This document shows, in pieces, positions 11,301 through 24,751 of a DNA stretch of 64,000 nt. The notes below the pieces were generated by a model. It ran no database searches. It worked only from the letters and a program-made list of their open reading frames with translations, and had not been told where the DNA came from. Position 1 is the stretch's first letter. Every line of letters begins with the position of its first letter. A program made the translations under genes and the position numbers. Source of the DNA: Sequoia sempervirens (taxonomy: Eukaryota; Streptophyta; Pinopsida; Cupressales; Cupressaceae); the NCBI GenBank assembly GCA_007258455.2, contig VDFB02270651.1, positions 492,308,322 through 492,372,321 of the forward strand. The letters are read 5' to 3'.

Positions 11301-13830
11301 GTACACATATCCATCATATTGCCACTTTTTGGCCCTTCATGATCCTACACATACCCTTGTCGAAAACCTATTTATGGTATTTTTGGATTATTTTTTTATT
11401 CGTTCATCAAAATTTTAAATAAATTATATTTTTAAAAACTAGACTCTATTCTATACATAGTCAAAATAAAATTTATTTTTAATTAGTTTCCTATAAAATT
11501 TGGGGACAACATGCTCAATTTTTTGTTTTCCAAGACGTGTATGATTTGAAAATTAGAAAAAATAATATATTCATTAAAAAATTAACAAAAAAATGGGCAT
11601 AAACTACATAGCATTAGCTAATTTCTCACTGAAGTGATTTTTTAAATACTAAAAAAAATTAACATTTTAGGGGTAGCACACCAAACACTATGTTATGTTT
11701 TTTTACAAAAATAGGAGCACTTTTTGTGCTCCCCTTTTCTGAACCCATTAATGTCCACCAGTTTTAAAAAATAGCAATTTAGAAAATAGATTCAAAGAAC
11801 TATGATTCTTGTTCTTGTTTTTTCTTCAAAATTTGAACATAATTGTTGTCACATGAAATTGCACCCTTCTCAACATGGAGCTCAACATTCTAATGACACA
11901 ATAGAAATGACCTTAAGGTGTGAGACCTTGCAAGATGAGGTCAAGTCTCAAGAGAAGGTCAACTTCCTCTTCTGATTGAAGTGTGAATGTGTTGGTCCAA
12001 CCCAACACATGAAATCCTACCACTACCCCACTCTAACAAATCTCAAAGGAAAAGAGGTAGAAGGAATCCATAAAAGGAAAGTAGGAGGTGATACACAAAG
12101 ACATAAAGTCATTTTTTCCTACTTTAAGACAACACAAGATGCGAATAAAAGAGGCCAAGAGGGATGCATAGATCTTTACTTTATGAGATTTCAAGGAAAA
12201 CATGAGGGTTAGGGTTTGTACAATGTTCCAGAGGAAAGATATTCATAGAGAAACAATCACAATATATGAAACACAATCATACATGAATGAAATAACACAA
12301 AGAACTCTAAATATGAAGGTAAGAGAGTATACATCATATTACAACCTAGAGGAGGTAAGATAGGCTAATTTTATTAACATAAAGGCATGAAGCCAAGATT
12401 ATAATAGTAGAATATACAAATGTAGTGTCAGTCACAAAAAAAATCTAGAGGAGCCAGAAGAAGAACCCTTAGAATAAAACAACTTGCCTTTATAGATCAG
12501 GCATAACTCAAAAAAATGTGCATACACTCAACACCACCATACCTTGCATTAAATGTGGCCCAAAAGTACATCCAAAATCCCTCGTGAAATCAATGATTAG
12601 GGCATGGAACAAGCTAGAAGGGATAGTAACAACAATAAATAAGCATGGGTTCCAATAATCCTACCTGCAATCATCAGGAGATGCATTGAATGTTGTCCTC
12701 AAGCCCCAAAATTGGATTAGGTAGCTGAGAAAGTTGTTTGAACATTAATGGCACCATTGTGAGAAAACATGCCATTTCATAGAATTGTCGAGCCTTCTAG
12801 CCTAAAAATACCACTTAGCTAAGCATTAGATGGTTCAGAGCTCTGAATAGAGTATCCTTATTAGACATCGGGCATCGGGCCTACCTCATATCTCATTTTA
12901 AAAAGATAGAGAGAAGAACATTGAAACTATGAACTAAGAAAGATCGCTTTTGTTTGGCATTGGGAGTCAAGGAGAATGGTTATGTCTTATTGCAAAATGC
13001 AATAAGGAGTAAAAGGGAAGCCCGACCTTCAATGTTTGAAAATGATACATTGAGGATCATGTGGCAAGAGAAAAAATTTCATCTTATCGTAAGGATAAGT
13101 TAAAACTTAGACAAAAGACCTGATTGTGAAAGGAAAAAATAAGATTTTCAAATGTCGAGGATTGGAGGAAAAGCTTAATGCTTAAGATAAACTGATGGTA
13201 AGAAGTAAGGGATAAGGTCGATTCTAAAAATTCCAAAAAATTGAGACTTATCAAATTTTGAAAGACCTAATCGGGACTGTGACAATTAGAGGGAGGAAAT
13301 AAGGCTTATGAAGGGGAGCATTAAGAGTTAAAAGTTAAGGTCGATGGCTAAAACCTAGAACACTTGGGTAGAAAATGGAAAGAAGAGGCAATAGAGATGA
13401 AGGATCGAGAGCGATAAAGAGGGTATATAGCTAGCAAAAACTTGAAAGCCAAAAACTTTGGGACTTAGCCAATTTTAGGACTATTTCAAGGAATAACTCA
13501 TGCAAAATGGCCCATATAGGGTCTCTTAGATCACTTCTTATTGACAAGTCATGTAGGGTGGCATGAAATGATAATTTTTTGGCCTTTTTGTAGGATGATT
13601 GCTTGCTAATCATGGAACTCAGGAGCCTTATCAGTCCACTAGATACAGATTCATAAGGGGAACTTGCAACAATAGGCATCCAAGGGAAAAACAAAACATG
13701 TATAGGCTGCACTTGAAGGAAAGAAAAAAGCTAGAAACATAGATTCCCTTAAAAGGATATTTCAAGGTGTGCAAAAAAACTTCTTGGAAAAAAAACAACT
13801 AGAACTAAAATGTACATGAAACTCAAAACT
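11301..13830. other. Unassigned AT-rich / A-rich stretch
   Basis: No convincing gene. The part from about 12900 to 13800 is purine-rich on the + strand and lies just downstream (in minus-strand sense) of the gypsy integrase end, so it may be the 3' part or LTR of that element. I found no matching second LTR. Confidence 0.45.
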
Positions 13831-13831
13831 T

Positions 13832-15330
13832 TTAGAAATAAGGTTTGAGGTGAATTTCATTGCTTGATATGGGAAGAACGTCACTATCTAGCCTAGAAAG
13901 ATGGAATGTATTGGCCTCCTTACAATTTTTGATCACATATGGACCACTCAAAGTGGCATCAAACTTGGTATTCCTTCCAACTTTGTCCCTATTTGCATCC
14001 CATTTTAGCACTAAGTTTCCCTCCTGGAACACTCTATGGACTATTTTTTTTGTCAAAATTTATTTTTACTTGTAATTGACGAGTCTCAAGGGCCTACATA
14101 GCCTTGTTCCTTGTATCTTCCAACTCCATTAGCTCTGCCAACCTTACTATCATATCATCATTTCCTTCTAATTCTAGCTGATGTGTCGACTCAAGAGAAG
14201 GAAACTTTAGTGACAATGATAACCTTTCCTACCTTCCATAAACTAGCATGAAAGGAGAGTTACCAATTTCTCTTTTAGGAGTAATTATGCTAGCCCAAAG
14301 GGTTGTCTTTAGTTTTCTATGCCAAACTCTTTGATTATCCTTAATCCTTTTGATAATCTCGATGAGGTTCTTGTTTGAAGACTCAACCAGACTATTACCA
14401 TGAGGGTAATAATTTGATGATTTTTTCAAGTATATACCATGCCTAACTACCTAATAACTAATTTGGGCATCAACAAAATCCTTGGCATTATCAGAGATGA
14501 CGGTGGAGGGGGCACCAAACCTAGTCACAATTCCATCAAGGAATTCCAAAATTGAAGTCTTTGTAGCATATTTTAAAGTAATTGCTTTTGTCCACCTAGT
14601 GAAGTAGTTTGTGGTGCCAAAATCCATTTATGACTAGCACTTGATGGTGGATTTATTATGCCAATAAAATCCAGGCCCCACTATGTGAATGGATGGTCAA
14701 CTTGAATGGGATGAAGAGGGAGGGCAACCAACCTTTTATTTTCATAGAAGAAAGCATTTTTTTTTAATTTCTCACCCATTTGTGAGCATCATTGAACAAG
14801 GTTGGCTAGTAGTATCCAACCCTCATGATCTTTGCAATAGTGGTTCTTGCATAAAAATGGCCACCCAAAGAGCCATCATGGAATTCTTCTAACAATCTAC
14901 TAATATGATCTGCCTCTATGCATCTTAATAGGACCCCATTGAGATCCATCCTAAAAAGTATGCCATCCACTATGACATATGGAATGGACTATAATCTGAA
15001 ATGTCTTCTTTTGGTCTTACTTAGACCTAAAGGATATCTACCTTCCTACAAGAAAATAGACATATCATGCACCGAACTTCCTTAGATATTCACATTTGAT
15101 GCTTGTGGCTCCTGCAACACAAGTGCAACCTCTAAAGGTGTCTCGAATGTTGAGATGATTTGTTCACAAAACCCCTTTCCTCTTACTAACTTGGTGATTT
15201 TGATGTCAACATCATACTCCATCACACTAGTGATCCATCTAGCTCTCTTTATTGATATCTGTGTGAAATGGAGAAAAATAGGTTTGGGTATGAAATGGGG
15301 TTCACCACAATGAATTGATAACAAAGAAGG
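13832..15330 (-). pseudogene. Ty3/gypsy pol fragment (RNase H end to integrase C-terminus)
   Basis: Read right to left. 15324-15082 is the end of an RNase H/connection region (PKPIFLHF, RARWI, MEYDVDI). Around 14930-14760 is an integrase zinc-binding region (LEEFHDGSLGGH, YYWP). 14690-14229 is the integrase core with its acidic residues in WGLDFIG, SDNAKDF and NSLVESSNKNL. 14056-13832 is the integrase C-terminal barrel (QEGNLVLKWD, GPYVI, HLKPYF). Several frameshifts and stops (for example after the SDNAKDF block) break the frame. Reverse transcriptase, protease and gag are missing, so it is a truncated dead copy. Confidence 0.85.
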
Positions 15331-17049
15331 TATGATGGACCTATTTCTTTGATTTCATTTAGGAAATGAGATTCAAACAATGAAATGACTATCAACCAAA
15401 AGGTGAGTCAAATCAAGGTATGAATCTATAAATTTCCCCTTTATGCAAGGTCAGGGGTCTAGGTTAAATAGCACTTTGGGGATAAAGATTAAAACTATTA
15501 AATAAAATCTAAAATGTAAGCTATAAAGTGCAAATGAAAGACTATACTCAAAACTACTAGAACTAGTAATCAAAAGGTAGATCCGAGAAAGGGAAAATGT
15601 TGTGTGCCAGACACCAAAAGTTCCTTTTTGAAGCTCACTGAGGACTCATTCGCCCTATGGAAAATAGGTCTTGGCTAGGGCTTAGTAAAAATGATTTATG
15701 GGTTCTCTACTCCTGTGTCTGCACTCTCAAATTCTTGAGTTTCATAGTCAGAGAGCCAAAACTAAATCCTATAGAAGAGTTTTCGTGAGATGACAACTTT
15801 CCTTGCAACTTTGACTCTTCAAATTTTCTCTTCAAAGGATCTTTCACCTAAAACTTGCAGACACAAACACAAGAGGAGAAAAATATTTTTTTTAGTGATA
15901 GGGGGTTTTCCTTGGCCAAACCCCATTTGAGTATTTAAACTTTGAAATGAAATGAAATAGCATGAATGAAATGATGATTGAACGATGCAATGCCACCACT
16001 CACAAAACCCTTGATTAAACCTTGGAATACAAATCTATAACTAGCATGAAGTGGTCTGTATGGATGTGGAATTTTCTCTTGAAACTTGATTTGGAATGAT
16101 GTCTTTGAATGCTTGAGTGGATCATGAACTCTACATCACCATATTAGCTCAAAAAACATGCATGATGCAAGAAAGCTTTGACATGATAATGGAATCTTGA
16201 TTGTTGCAATAATCTTCAATAAATATGCTCTTGAATTCCTTCAAATGCTCTTGAATTTCTCTTGATAATGCTCACTTGAATGCTCTAGGAGTTGATGAAA
16301 ATTTTCTAGGATGAAACTTAGTGAAATGACCTCTTATTTATATATATGTTAACATTAATTCCCAAAATTCAAATAACATAAGCCAACATTTGAATATGAA
16401 TTTAAAATCATTAAAATACTACCAAAAACATACAAAAAAGGGGGGTCCTAGGTCCTAGTGAGAACTCATTCACCCTATAGCGAATGGGTCCTAGGTCATT
16501 TACCTAGGAAACACATTCTTCAAGGATGTGTGTTATGTCATGGCATTAATGAATGTTGGGTTTCCTCTTCAAAAATTATAATTATTAAGCTTGGATTTGA
16601 ATTAAAGGGGCCAATTAAGGGAAATTAAGCTCAATTAATTAATGAAGCCCTAGATAAGTGTGAAAGTGTAAAGGTACACCTTACAACACCATAAATAAGG
16701 TACAATTAAGTCCATTTTGTTAAATAAGGTCCTAAACTTAATGTCAATATGTAAAATACATATTACAACACTAAATTAAGGTATAATTAAGTTTATTTTA
16801 CTTAATTCCAAATTAAGTGTGAAAAGGGATACTTTTTCCTACACTACATTTAGTCCCCACTTTAGTGAGAGGATGACCCCATGTCAAATTCACACTAAAG
16901 TAGACATTCAAGACATATGTATGGAAAAATGACAAAGATACTCAATCATACAACATCAAATACCAGGAAGATCAAGCCTCGATTGTCTGATGCAGCATGA
17001 AACACATCTAAGCTTTTCGCCATGTGCTCACTCTGGGATAGTGGAACCT
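15331..17049. other. Non-coding stretch, probable retroelement remnant
   Basis: No gene recognised. Two related segments, near 15640-15690 and 16455-16500, share an ACTCATTC(G/A)CCCTAT core and a GGTC..GG tail, suggesting diverged duplicated sequence. I could not define LTR ends. Confidence 0.4.
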
Positions 17050-17154
17050 TAGGTTGTCCACTAGGTGAGTATCCCAATGGGTGGCATATCGAAGTTGTCC
17101 CTTTGAAAAATTCAATACTGTGCCACAATACAAGGTTTTGTGATTCATAAGGCT

Positions 17155-17415
17155 TAAAAAGTTGTGTTATGCTAAGCACCTATGAACAAGGCAAGGCTCC
17201 ACTGGCAAGCAAGGTGTGTTATGCTTGGTGGCCTTGAAGAGGGTTTTGGGCTCCATAGGAATTAACAAGCTATGTTATGCTAAGCACCTATGAACAAGGA
17301 AAGGCTCCATTGGAAAGGAAGGTGTGTTATGCTCGGTGGCCTTGAATTTAGGGGTTTGAGCTTCACAAGGTTAACAAGTTGTATTATGCTAAACACTTAT
17401 GAACAAAATGCAAAG
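17155..17415. repeat. ~109-bp tandem repeat, about 2.5 copies
   Basis: The landmark GTTATGCTAAGCACCTATGA recurs at spacings of 108 and 109 bases (GCTAAGCACC at 17171 and 17279, and a diverged copy at 17388). Each full unit also carries AAGGCTCCA and GGTGTGTTATGCT. Confidence 0.8.
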
Positions 17416-17984
17416 AAAGGTTTATTCAAATGTATTTTTCTTAATTCGTGTAAGGTCTCTTCTTAGGGAACATCATGCCTAATGTCTCCAAGAGAGGACA
17501 AGTCAAGAGTAAAAGATTCACAACTTAGGGAATGTAGTGTGTCACATCACCACTAAGAGGAAATTTGTATGCTAATAAATATCACACTCTTGGAGTACAT
17601 CAAAACGATAGTAATGAGACTCGCCAAGACTCGGCGAGTCGCGAGTCGAGTCACCTTGGTTGAGTCCTAGGGGCTTGGACTCGGACTTGGCCGAGTCCTG
17701 GCTGGACTCACCAATTTTGGTGGACTCACCAGGCTTGTTGAGTCTAGGTGAGTCTTGTCAGTAGGACTCACCAATAGACAGGGTTTGAAAAGTGCAAAAA
17801 ATTACATGAAATATAAAGTTAAAACTTATTTTTTTTAATTTATTGTGAATGCAAAATGATATATACCGTGAAGGTTTGTATGGTTTTGGAGTTCTTAATT
17901 TGGGCTTGGTGATGGGGAATTTTCCCCTCAACCTTGCCCTATATTGCGACAGGGAGCACACCTAGGGTGCTACCTTGAGACCTC

Positions 17985-18400
17985 GCGAGGAGCGTTGCCC
18001 CTTGACCCCATTGCGGGTGCTACCCCCAAACCCCTGCAAGGGGCATTGCCTCTTGACCCCATTAGGGGCACTGTCCCCAGACCCTCGCAAGGGGCACTGC
18101 CTCTTGACCCCGCTGGGGGCACTGCCCCTAGACCCCTGCAAGGGGCATTGCCCCTTGATCTCGTTGGGGGCACTGCCCCAAGAACCTCGCAAGGGGCATT
18201 GCCCCTTGGCCCATTGGGGGCACTGTCCTCAGACCCCTACAATGAGAATTTACCTTGACCCCACTAGGGGGACACTGCCCCTTGACCCCGCTAGGGGTGC
18301 TGCCCCCAAACCCCCGCGAGGGGTGCTGCTCCTCGACCCCACTAGAGACACTACACCTAGACCCCCAAAAAGGGCACTACCCCTCAACCCCATTAGGGAA
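17985..18400. repeat. GC-rich minisatellite (~26-bp units)
   Basis: About 16 units of the type GGGGCACTGCCCCTAGACCC plus a variable CTGCAA or CGCTGG tail, alternating CCCTTGACC and CCCCAGACC forms. Each unit can fold (GGGGC with GCCCC). It stands out sharply from its AT-rich surroundings. Open frames on both strands are by-products of the repeat. A diverged relative occurs at 63699-63825. Confidence 0.88.
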
Positions 18401-18417
18401 ATTTCCCTGATACTTGA

Positions 18418-19090
18418 GATTATGACTGTTGCATCATCCATGACCTATCTTAGACACATTCATAAGAAGGATACATGCTCCTTTGAGCCATAGACTTCTA
18501 GTTATTATTTTGAATATTTTGATATTTCATATTTTTTTGGAATATTTGATGTCATGGATTTCATAGTCAATGAATTTTGTATATATTTGAGTCTTTGACT
18601 ATATATCTAAGTGTGCTATTTCCTTGAGTAGCTCAGCTATAATTTTTGTTTATACTTATATGATCAATGTATACTTATGTTAGTGACGAGGACCTTGATT
18701 GGGTTGACCGAGCAGATAGAGAGGCTGAGGCTATAGCCATGGCAGAGGAGGAGGCTAAAGCACAAGAAAACACATCCACAACTAATTTTGGTGAGGGTGG
18801 CATGAAGTCACAAGCATAGACTATGGTTGTAGTTGCTACATCATCTAGGAACCACCTTAGATGCCTTCGTAGGAAGGATGTAAACTCCTTTGAGCCATAG
18901 AATTGTACTTATTATTTTGATATTTTATATATTTTTGGAACATTTGATGTCATGGATTTCATATTCCATGAGTTTTGTTTACATTTGACTATATTTATAT
19001 ATCTAAGTTTGATATTTCCTTCAGTAACTCAGCTACAATTTATGTACTTTATGCTTATTTGATCGATGTATACTTGTGTATGTGATCAAG
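18418..19090. repeat. Imperfect direct repeats inside the hAT-like element
   Basis: The segment 18418-18690 is repeated, diverged, at about 18826-19090. Shared landmarks include CCTTTGAGCCATAGA, TTTGATGTCATGGATTTCAT and GATGTATACTT. The copies flank the short acidic open segment at 18682-18771. Confidence 0.7.
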
Positions 19091-19279
19091 TTTGCTTCTA
19101 TTTAATGATGTTATTATGTCTTTAAGGTTTATTATATAAAGGGTGCTTGAAACAAGTTTTAAATCCTTAAAAATCTCTAAATTTCTAAGTTTTTTTCATT
19201 TTGTCAAGTCTGTGTCGAGTCCTGAATCTCAAGTCGAGTCACCCTATCTGAGTCTGAGTCTCGTTACTATGATCAAAAC

Positions 19280-20075
19280 CAATGACACCACCAATAAAAG
19301 GACGTGTCATAGGAAGAAAGGAAATTGTACCATGAAACATGAGAAATGTCAAAAGATATTGTCAATGTATGCCCCCACTTTAAAGAAATTGCCACACCAT
19401 TGTTATGAGAAATTGCTTTAAAGTGGCCAATGTTCAATATTAAGAAATGAGAGCTTACTTAGAAATCCCTATGCTAACTAATATGTTTGAGAAATGAAGC
19501 TACATCATGAAAAAGGAAGGAGGGGTTGCCCCTAAAAACACATAAGGGATCTATGCATTTAGGGTCAGTATATCTTTGCTACAACACATGTTGTTATAGA
19601 GCTATGAAACACCATCATTCCCCAAATAATCATAGAAGACGAAGAATGACAGATAGAGAGTGAAAAAAAAGAAAAAGCTTTCAGGTCAACATGGAAGAGA
19701 CCTAAATATCTCAACGCCTTGTGTCATTCCCAAAATGAAAAAAAGACAAGCAAAAGAGATAAATGCTTATAACATATAGAAGAATGTAGGTACAAATAGA
19801 GGAATGCAAAAAAAGAGAGAGAGACATCAAACTAAATAGTATAGGGGAGTCACATTACACACATGTAACCACACAAAGAACATGTAAAAGAAAATAATAC
19901 AAAATACTAGTAAGGCACATGCGAGTCAACCTATAGCAGGTTGTCTGCATCCTAATTTTGTTCATTATATGTGAACAATGGATAACTAGCCAAAGGGACA
20001 ACATCAAGTGGCCAAATTAGGACAAGGCTAACCAACCCCTTTCCCCCACTAAGTGCATGACAAGGATGAGCTGAG
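19280..20075. other. Non-coding stretch, nothing recognised
   Basis: A-rich sequence without a supportable gene. It precedes the copia gag-like region. I searched by eye for a match to the LTR at 24914-26228 and found none, so the 5' end of that element is lost or highly diverged. Confidence 0.5.
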
Positions 20076-21090
20076 ATGGGTAATGAGAATGAGCTCCTTG
20101 CAATAAAGAAAATGATTTACGATGAATGTAAAACATGTAATAGTGAGGATGTTATAATCTACAACTATTACCTGGAAAGGAGTAAAATGCATGCATTAAG
20201 GGATTATCTCCATCATATTTATCCAAGAAGCAAGATGTGTAGATTCAGGAGATGGATTAGATCTGGAAGAAGCAAACTTTTCCAAGAAGTTACAAAGAGG
20301 TTCTAAAAAGTATGAAAAGGTATTTTTCCTTTCAAATTCTTTAATTGTGGTTAAGTAGGTCATTTCATGGCTAAGTGTCCATATAAAGAATCTAGCAATG
20401 ATGAGAATAAGTCATTTCAAAAAGGAAAAGATTATCGAAAAATCAAAAAAGTTTATTTATCAATGAGGAAGGCTACTCATCTAATGATGATTACCAAGAC
20501 ACTTCTGAGAATGAAGGAGAAAAGGATCTTTTCATGACTATGGAAACCTTTGAAGAAGATCTAAAAATAAATTCTAGAATTGAAGATGATGCAAAAGTAG
20601 ACCTTGTGAAAGAATTGCTTTACACCGACAAGGAAATAAAAAGGTTGAAGAAAAGAATTATAGAAGAAGTGAAAGATAAGGAAAAACTATCTTAGAATAT
20701 TGAGAAGGTAGAAAAGATGGTTATTGATATGAAGATTCAAGTGGAAGAGGCTAAAAGTATTGAAGAAGTCTTGACTGTAAGATTGCTATCAAGAGACAAG
20801 GATTGTGAAAAACTTGAAGCATAGATTCTATCATTGAGGAAAGATCTTGAAAAGGTGAATCATCCGTTTAAGTTAAAGTTTGGGAAGAGAATTGAGATCT
20901 TGGATCATATAATAGAAAGCTAAAGATCACCAAATATCAAAATTGGTCTTGTTTTTAATGATGTACAAAAGAATAAGGTGACAAGACAACTTATCAAGTC
21001 TACTAGTGAGATTCCGGAAGAGAATGGCTCTGGAAGTTTAAAGTCTAAGCAATCTGTAGTAATCAATCAAAAGCAAGGTGTTGAATGATA
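20076..21090 (+). pseudogene. Ty1/copia gag remnant
   Basis: An interrupted coding region whose best landmark is a zinc knuckle near 20337-20385 (NCG, VGHFMAKC) with a TAG where a Lys or Gln codon is expected. It is followed by a Lys/Glu-rich stretch (LKKRI, EVKDKEKL) typical of the coiled region after gag in plant copia elements. Numerous stops rule out expression. It leads directly into the pol remnant. Confidence 0.65.
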
Positions 21091-21286
21091 GTTTCATTCT
21101 AGTACATAGACAAAATAAAAGATCCATAAGATAAGCTTCAAGAGGACAAGGATACAATACTAAGTTCTATCATTCTTTTTTTGGTTATTATTTTAGTTAC
21201 AATCAATTTTCTCATAAGACTGTGAATTGTAGAAAATTTTTGACAAGAAGAAATGATTTATTTTTATTAAGGGGGAAAAACAGGTT

Positions 21287-24200
21287 TTGACAAGAAGAAA
21301 TGATTTTGTTAGCATAAATACATTTTCACCTTTGTATAATTTCAATATTATTTATCACAAATGCAAAAAATTTGGAAATATTGCTAGAAACTGCATAAGC
21401 AATTTTGTAAGTCCTCCTATACCAAACATAAAAGGAAATAAGTCTGAATATCAGAACAATGGAATATATAAGGTTTGGAAGAAGAAACGAAAGGAGAAAA
21501 GATTAGAGAAATCCATGGTGGATCAAACTGCATTACATGCTCAAAAGGAGAAGAATCTATGGATCATTAAAAATGTTTGTTCAAGTCATATGACCAAAGA
21601 CAAGAGTAAGTTATGCACTTCAAGAAGTTTGATGGAGGATCTGTAACTCTTGGTAACAAATTTGTTGCTAAGATTACCGGTAAGGGTATTTTGAGTCTTG
21701 ATGGTGGAAATAAAAAAATCATGATGTTTTGAATGTAGAAGGATGAAATCACAATCTACTAAGTGTAAGTCAAATGTGTGATAAAGGCTCTAAGCTCTCA
21801 TTCAGTGCTAAAGGTTATGAAATAAGAAATATCGGTATTGGTGAGCTTTTTACGAAAGGAAGCATGATTGATAATGATGTATATCATCTTACTGAGGTGA
21901 ATGGATAGAATTTATTTTCAATAGAAAGAGAGGAGAGTTGGATCTAGCATAGAAGATTGGGACACATCAATTTTGATGATCTTGTGAGGATCAGTTCAAA
22001 AGGAATGGTCAGAGACATTTCAAAGACCAAGAAGCCTCACTCTACTAGTTGTAAACCATGTCATGAGGGAAAACAGAAAAGAACTAGATTTCCTATTAAG
22101 GAATATTCTACAACAAAGCCATTGGATCTAATTCATATAGATCTATGTGGACCAATGAGGACAAACAACATACAAGGTGACAAGTATTTTATGATTCTTA
22201 TTGATGATTATTCTAGAATAATTTGGATTAATTTTCCAAAAGAAAAATTAGAAGCTTGTTAGAAGTTTAAGGAATTTAAAGCCATATTTGAAAATGAAAT
22301 TGAAAGAACAATCAAATTTCTGAGATTTCATAGAGGTGGAGAATTCACTTTTGACAAGTATGATGAATTTTGGGAGTTGCATGGGATCTAGAGATAATTT
22401 TCCTCTCCTAGAAATTCACAGTAAAATGGAGTAGTCGAGAGGAAGAACCAGACCATATAAGAAATGGCTAGAACAATGTTAAGTCAAGAAAAGTTTCAAA
22501 TATGTACTGGAGAGAAGTAGTTCAAACTGTAGTGTATACTTTGAATAGAGCTCAAATCAAACCAAATATTGCTAAAACACCATATGAATTATGGAAAGGA
22601 AGGTTGAATTCTGTTAGAAATCTCAAGATATTTAGAAGCAAGTGCTACATAAAAAGGGATGAAGAAAATTTGGGTAAGTTTGACTCTAGATCTGATGAAG
22701 GTATTTTTCTTGGTTACTCTATGACAAGCAAGGCCTATAGATATTATAACAAAAGATTGACAAGAATTGTGGAAATTGTTAATGTAAGTATTAATGAAGT
22801 AATATAGTCTAATGATACTTCGAATGGATGAAGAAGATAATGAAGATTTAATTTGCAACAATGATGAAGACTCAAAAACTAATTCTAAGAATGTAGTTAC
22901 AAAGACTTTGGCTAGGTATGTTTAGAAGAATCATTCTGAAGATCAAATTATAGGAGATAAGGACATGGGGTTCAAACCTGGAGAAGAATTGATAAAGAAA
23001 ATGAATAGGTACAATTTGCATTATTATTAGAAATTGAACCAAGTTCCTATGTGGAGGAAAACAAATATAAAGGATGGTTAGGTTCTATGGAGGAAGAATT
23101 GACTCGGATTAAGAAGAATGAAACTTGGGAAGTTTCAAGACCCAAAGATAAAAATGTCATTGGTACCAAATGGGTCTTTACAAAAAATTGAATGAAGATG
23201 GAAAAGTGATCTAGAACAATTCTATACTTGTATGTAAAGGTTATTTTCAAGTTGAAGGAATTGATTTTGAAGAGACATTTGCTCCATTAACAAGGTTGGA
23301 AGCAATTAGAATGTTTTTGGCCCTATCAAAATTCAAGAATTTCAAGGCATATCGGATGGATGTGAAGTTTTTATTTTTGGATGGATAGTTAGAAGAAGTC
23401 CACATTGAACAACTAGATGGATTCTAATGTTTATATAATCTAGATTTTGTGTGAAAACTAAAGAAAGCACCTTATGGACTCAAATAGGCTCATAGAGCAT
23501 GGTATTCTAGATTGGATAGATATTTGCAACAAAAAGGTTTTAGGAGAGGTGTGTAGATAGTAAATTATACATAAAAATAGAAGGTGACCAATTGCTAACT
23601 GTGGTGGTTTATGTTGATGACATTATCTTTGGTGGCAATAGTGATGCTATGTGCAAAGAGTTTGGGGATGCAATACAGAGTGAGTTTGAAATGTCAATGA
23701 TTGGTGAATCATCTTTCTTTTTTGGTTTACAAATTTCTCAATCAAACAAAGCTATATTAATTTCTCAAAACAAGTACATAACATAAATGTTGAGAAAGTT
23801 TAAGATGGAAGAATGCAAACCGGTGAGTACACCTATGGTTACTGGGTGTAATTTGAGTAAGGATGGTGAATCTACTTTGATAAATCAAACCATTCATAGG
23901 TAAATGATTGGTAGTTTGTTGTATGTGACTAAATCTAGACTAGATATAATGCAAGTAGTTGGGATGGTAGCTAGATTGCAACCATTACCTAAGGAAAATC
24001 ATGTCAAGGTAGTAGAAAGGATATTGAGATATTCAAAGGCTAAAATAGATTTTGGTTTGTGGTATCCTAAGAGTGAAAGCTTCACACTAATTACATATAC
24101 AACTATAGATTGGTAAAAAAGAAAAGATAAACAAAAGATTACAAGTGGTGGAGCTTTATTTCTTGGTGACATTCTTGTATCTTGGTTAAGCAAGAAGTAA

Positions 24201-24530
24201 GATTCAATTTCTTTATCTACAACAAAACTAGAGTACATTCAAGTAGCTTCACATTACACTAAAGTATTATGGATGAAACAAAATTTGAAGGAGATGAAGA
24301 TAGAGCTTGATGAACTCATTCCCATTATGTGTGACAATACTAGTGCTATAAAAATTTCTAAGAATCATGTAATGCATTGAAGGAAAAAGCATATTGAAAT
24401 TAAGTATCATTTTATAAGAGAGAAGGTTGATGACAAAGAGGTGAAGTTGGAGTATGTTGAAACAAAGGAGTAGATAACAAACATTTTTCACAAAACCTCT
24501 TTCCAAGGAGACCTTTGAGTATCTCTAGAA
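21287..24530 (+). pseudogene. Ty1/copia pol remnant
   Basis: Domains appear in copia order. A protease-like segment at ~21558-21615 reads CSSHMTKDKSK, but the Asp-Ser-Gly active site before it is gone. Then GAG-pre-integrase (LGHINFDDL at ~21958), integrase core (DLCGPM, DDYSR, RGGEF, NGVVERKN at ~22140-22450), reverse transcriptase with YVDD at 23610-23621, and RNase H (SKSRLDIM region to DNTSAIKISKNH, 23904-24370). At least a dozen in-frame stops, many TAG or TAA at expected CAG, CAA or TGG positions, and several frameshifts make it dead. The integrase-RT-RNase H order distinguishes copia from gypsy. Confidence 0.9.
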
Positions 24531-24751
24531 AAAGTTGGGAGTTGTTACTCTCTCCTCTTGAATCAAGGGGAAGCATAGGTTGAGGGGGAGTGTTGAATCC
24601 CTACCACAAGAAGACTTGGTGGTCCTACAGAGTGCTTATGAATCTATTTTTGTAGAAATAGTGTGTTCAAAAGGCTTGGTGAAAGCATGAACATAGGGGG
24701 AATCTATCTAGGAAATAGGTTTTTGAATTGTGTAGTAAGCAGTTGACTTTT

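Larger units (their letters stand above)
17607..19271. mobile_element. hAT-like DNA transposon, non-autonomous
   Basis: The 8-bp direct repeat ATCAAAAC flanks both sides (17599-17606 and 19272-19279). The ends are inverted: left GATAGTAATGAGACTC and, read on the minus strand, right CATAGTAACGAGACTC. Both subterminal regions are rich in GACTCG and GAGTC words, as in many plant hAT elements. Inside are a GC-rich minisatellite (17985-18400), a pair of ~270-bp direct repeats, and a short open segment at 18682-18771 (DLDWVDRADREAEA) that could be a transposase tail. No full transposase remains. Confidence 0.82.

Noticed and set aside
11976..12212. 78-codon frame starting MKCECVGPTQ
   Set aside because: No homology that I recognise and surrounded by repeat-like A-rich sequence; not enough support for a gene.
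17944..18493. Overlapping open frames on both strands
   Set aside because: Products of the GC-rich minisatellite; frames are open because the unit lacks stop codons.
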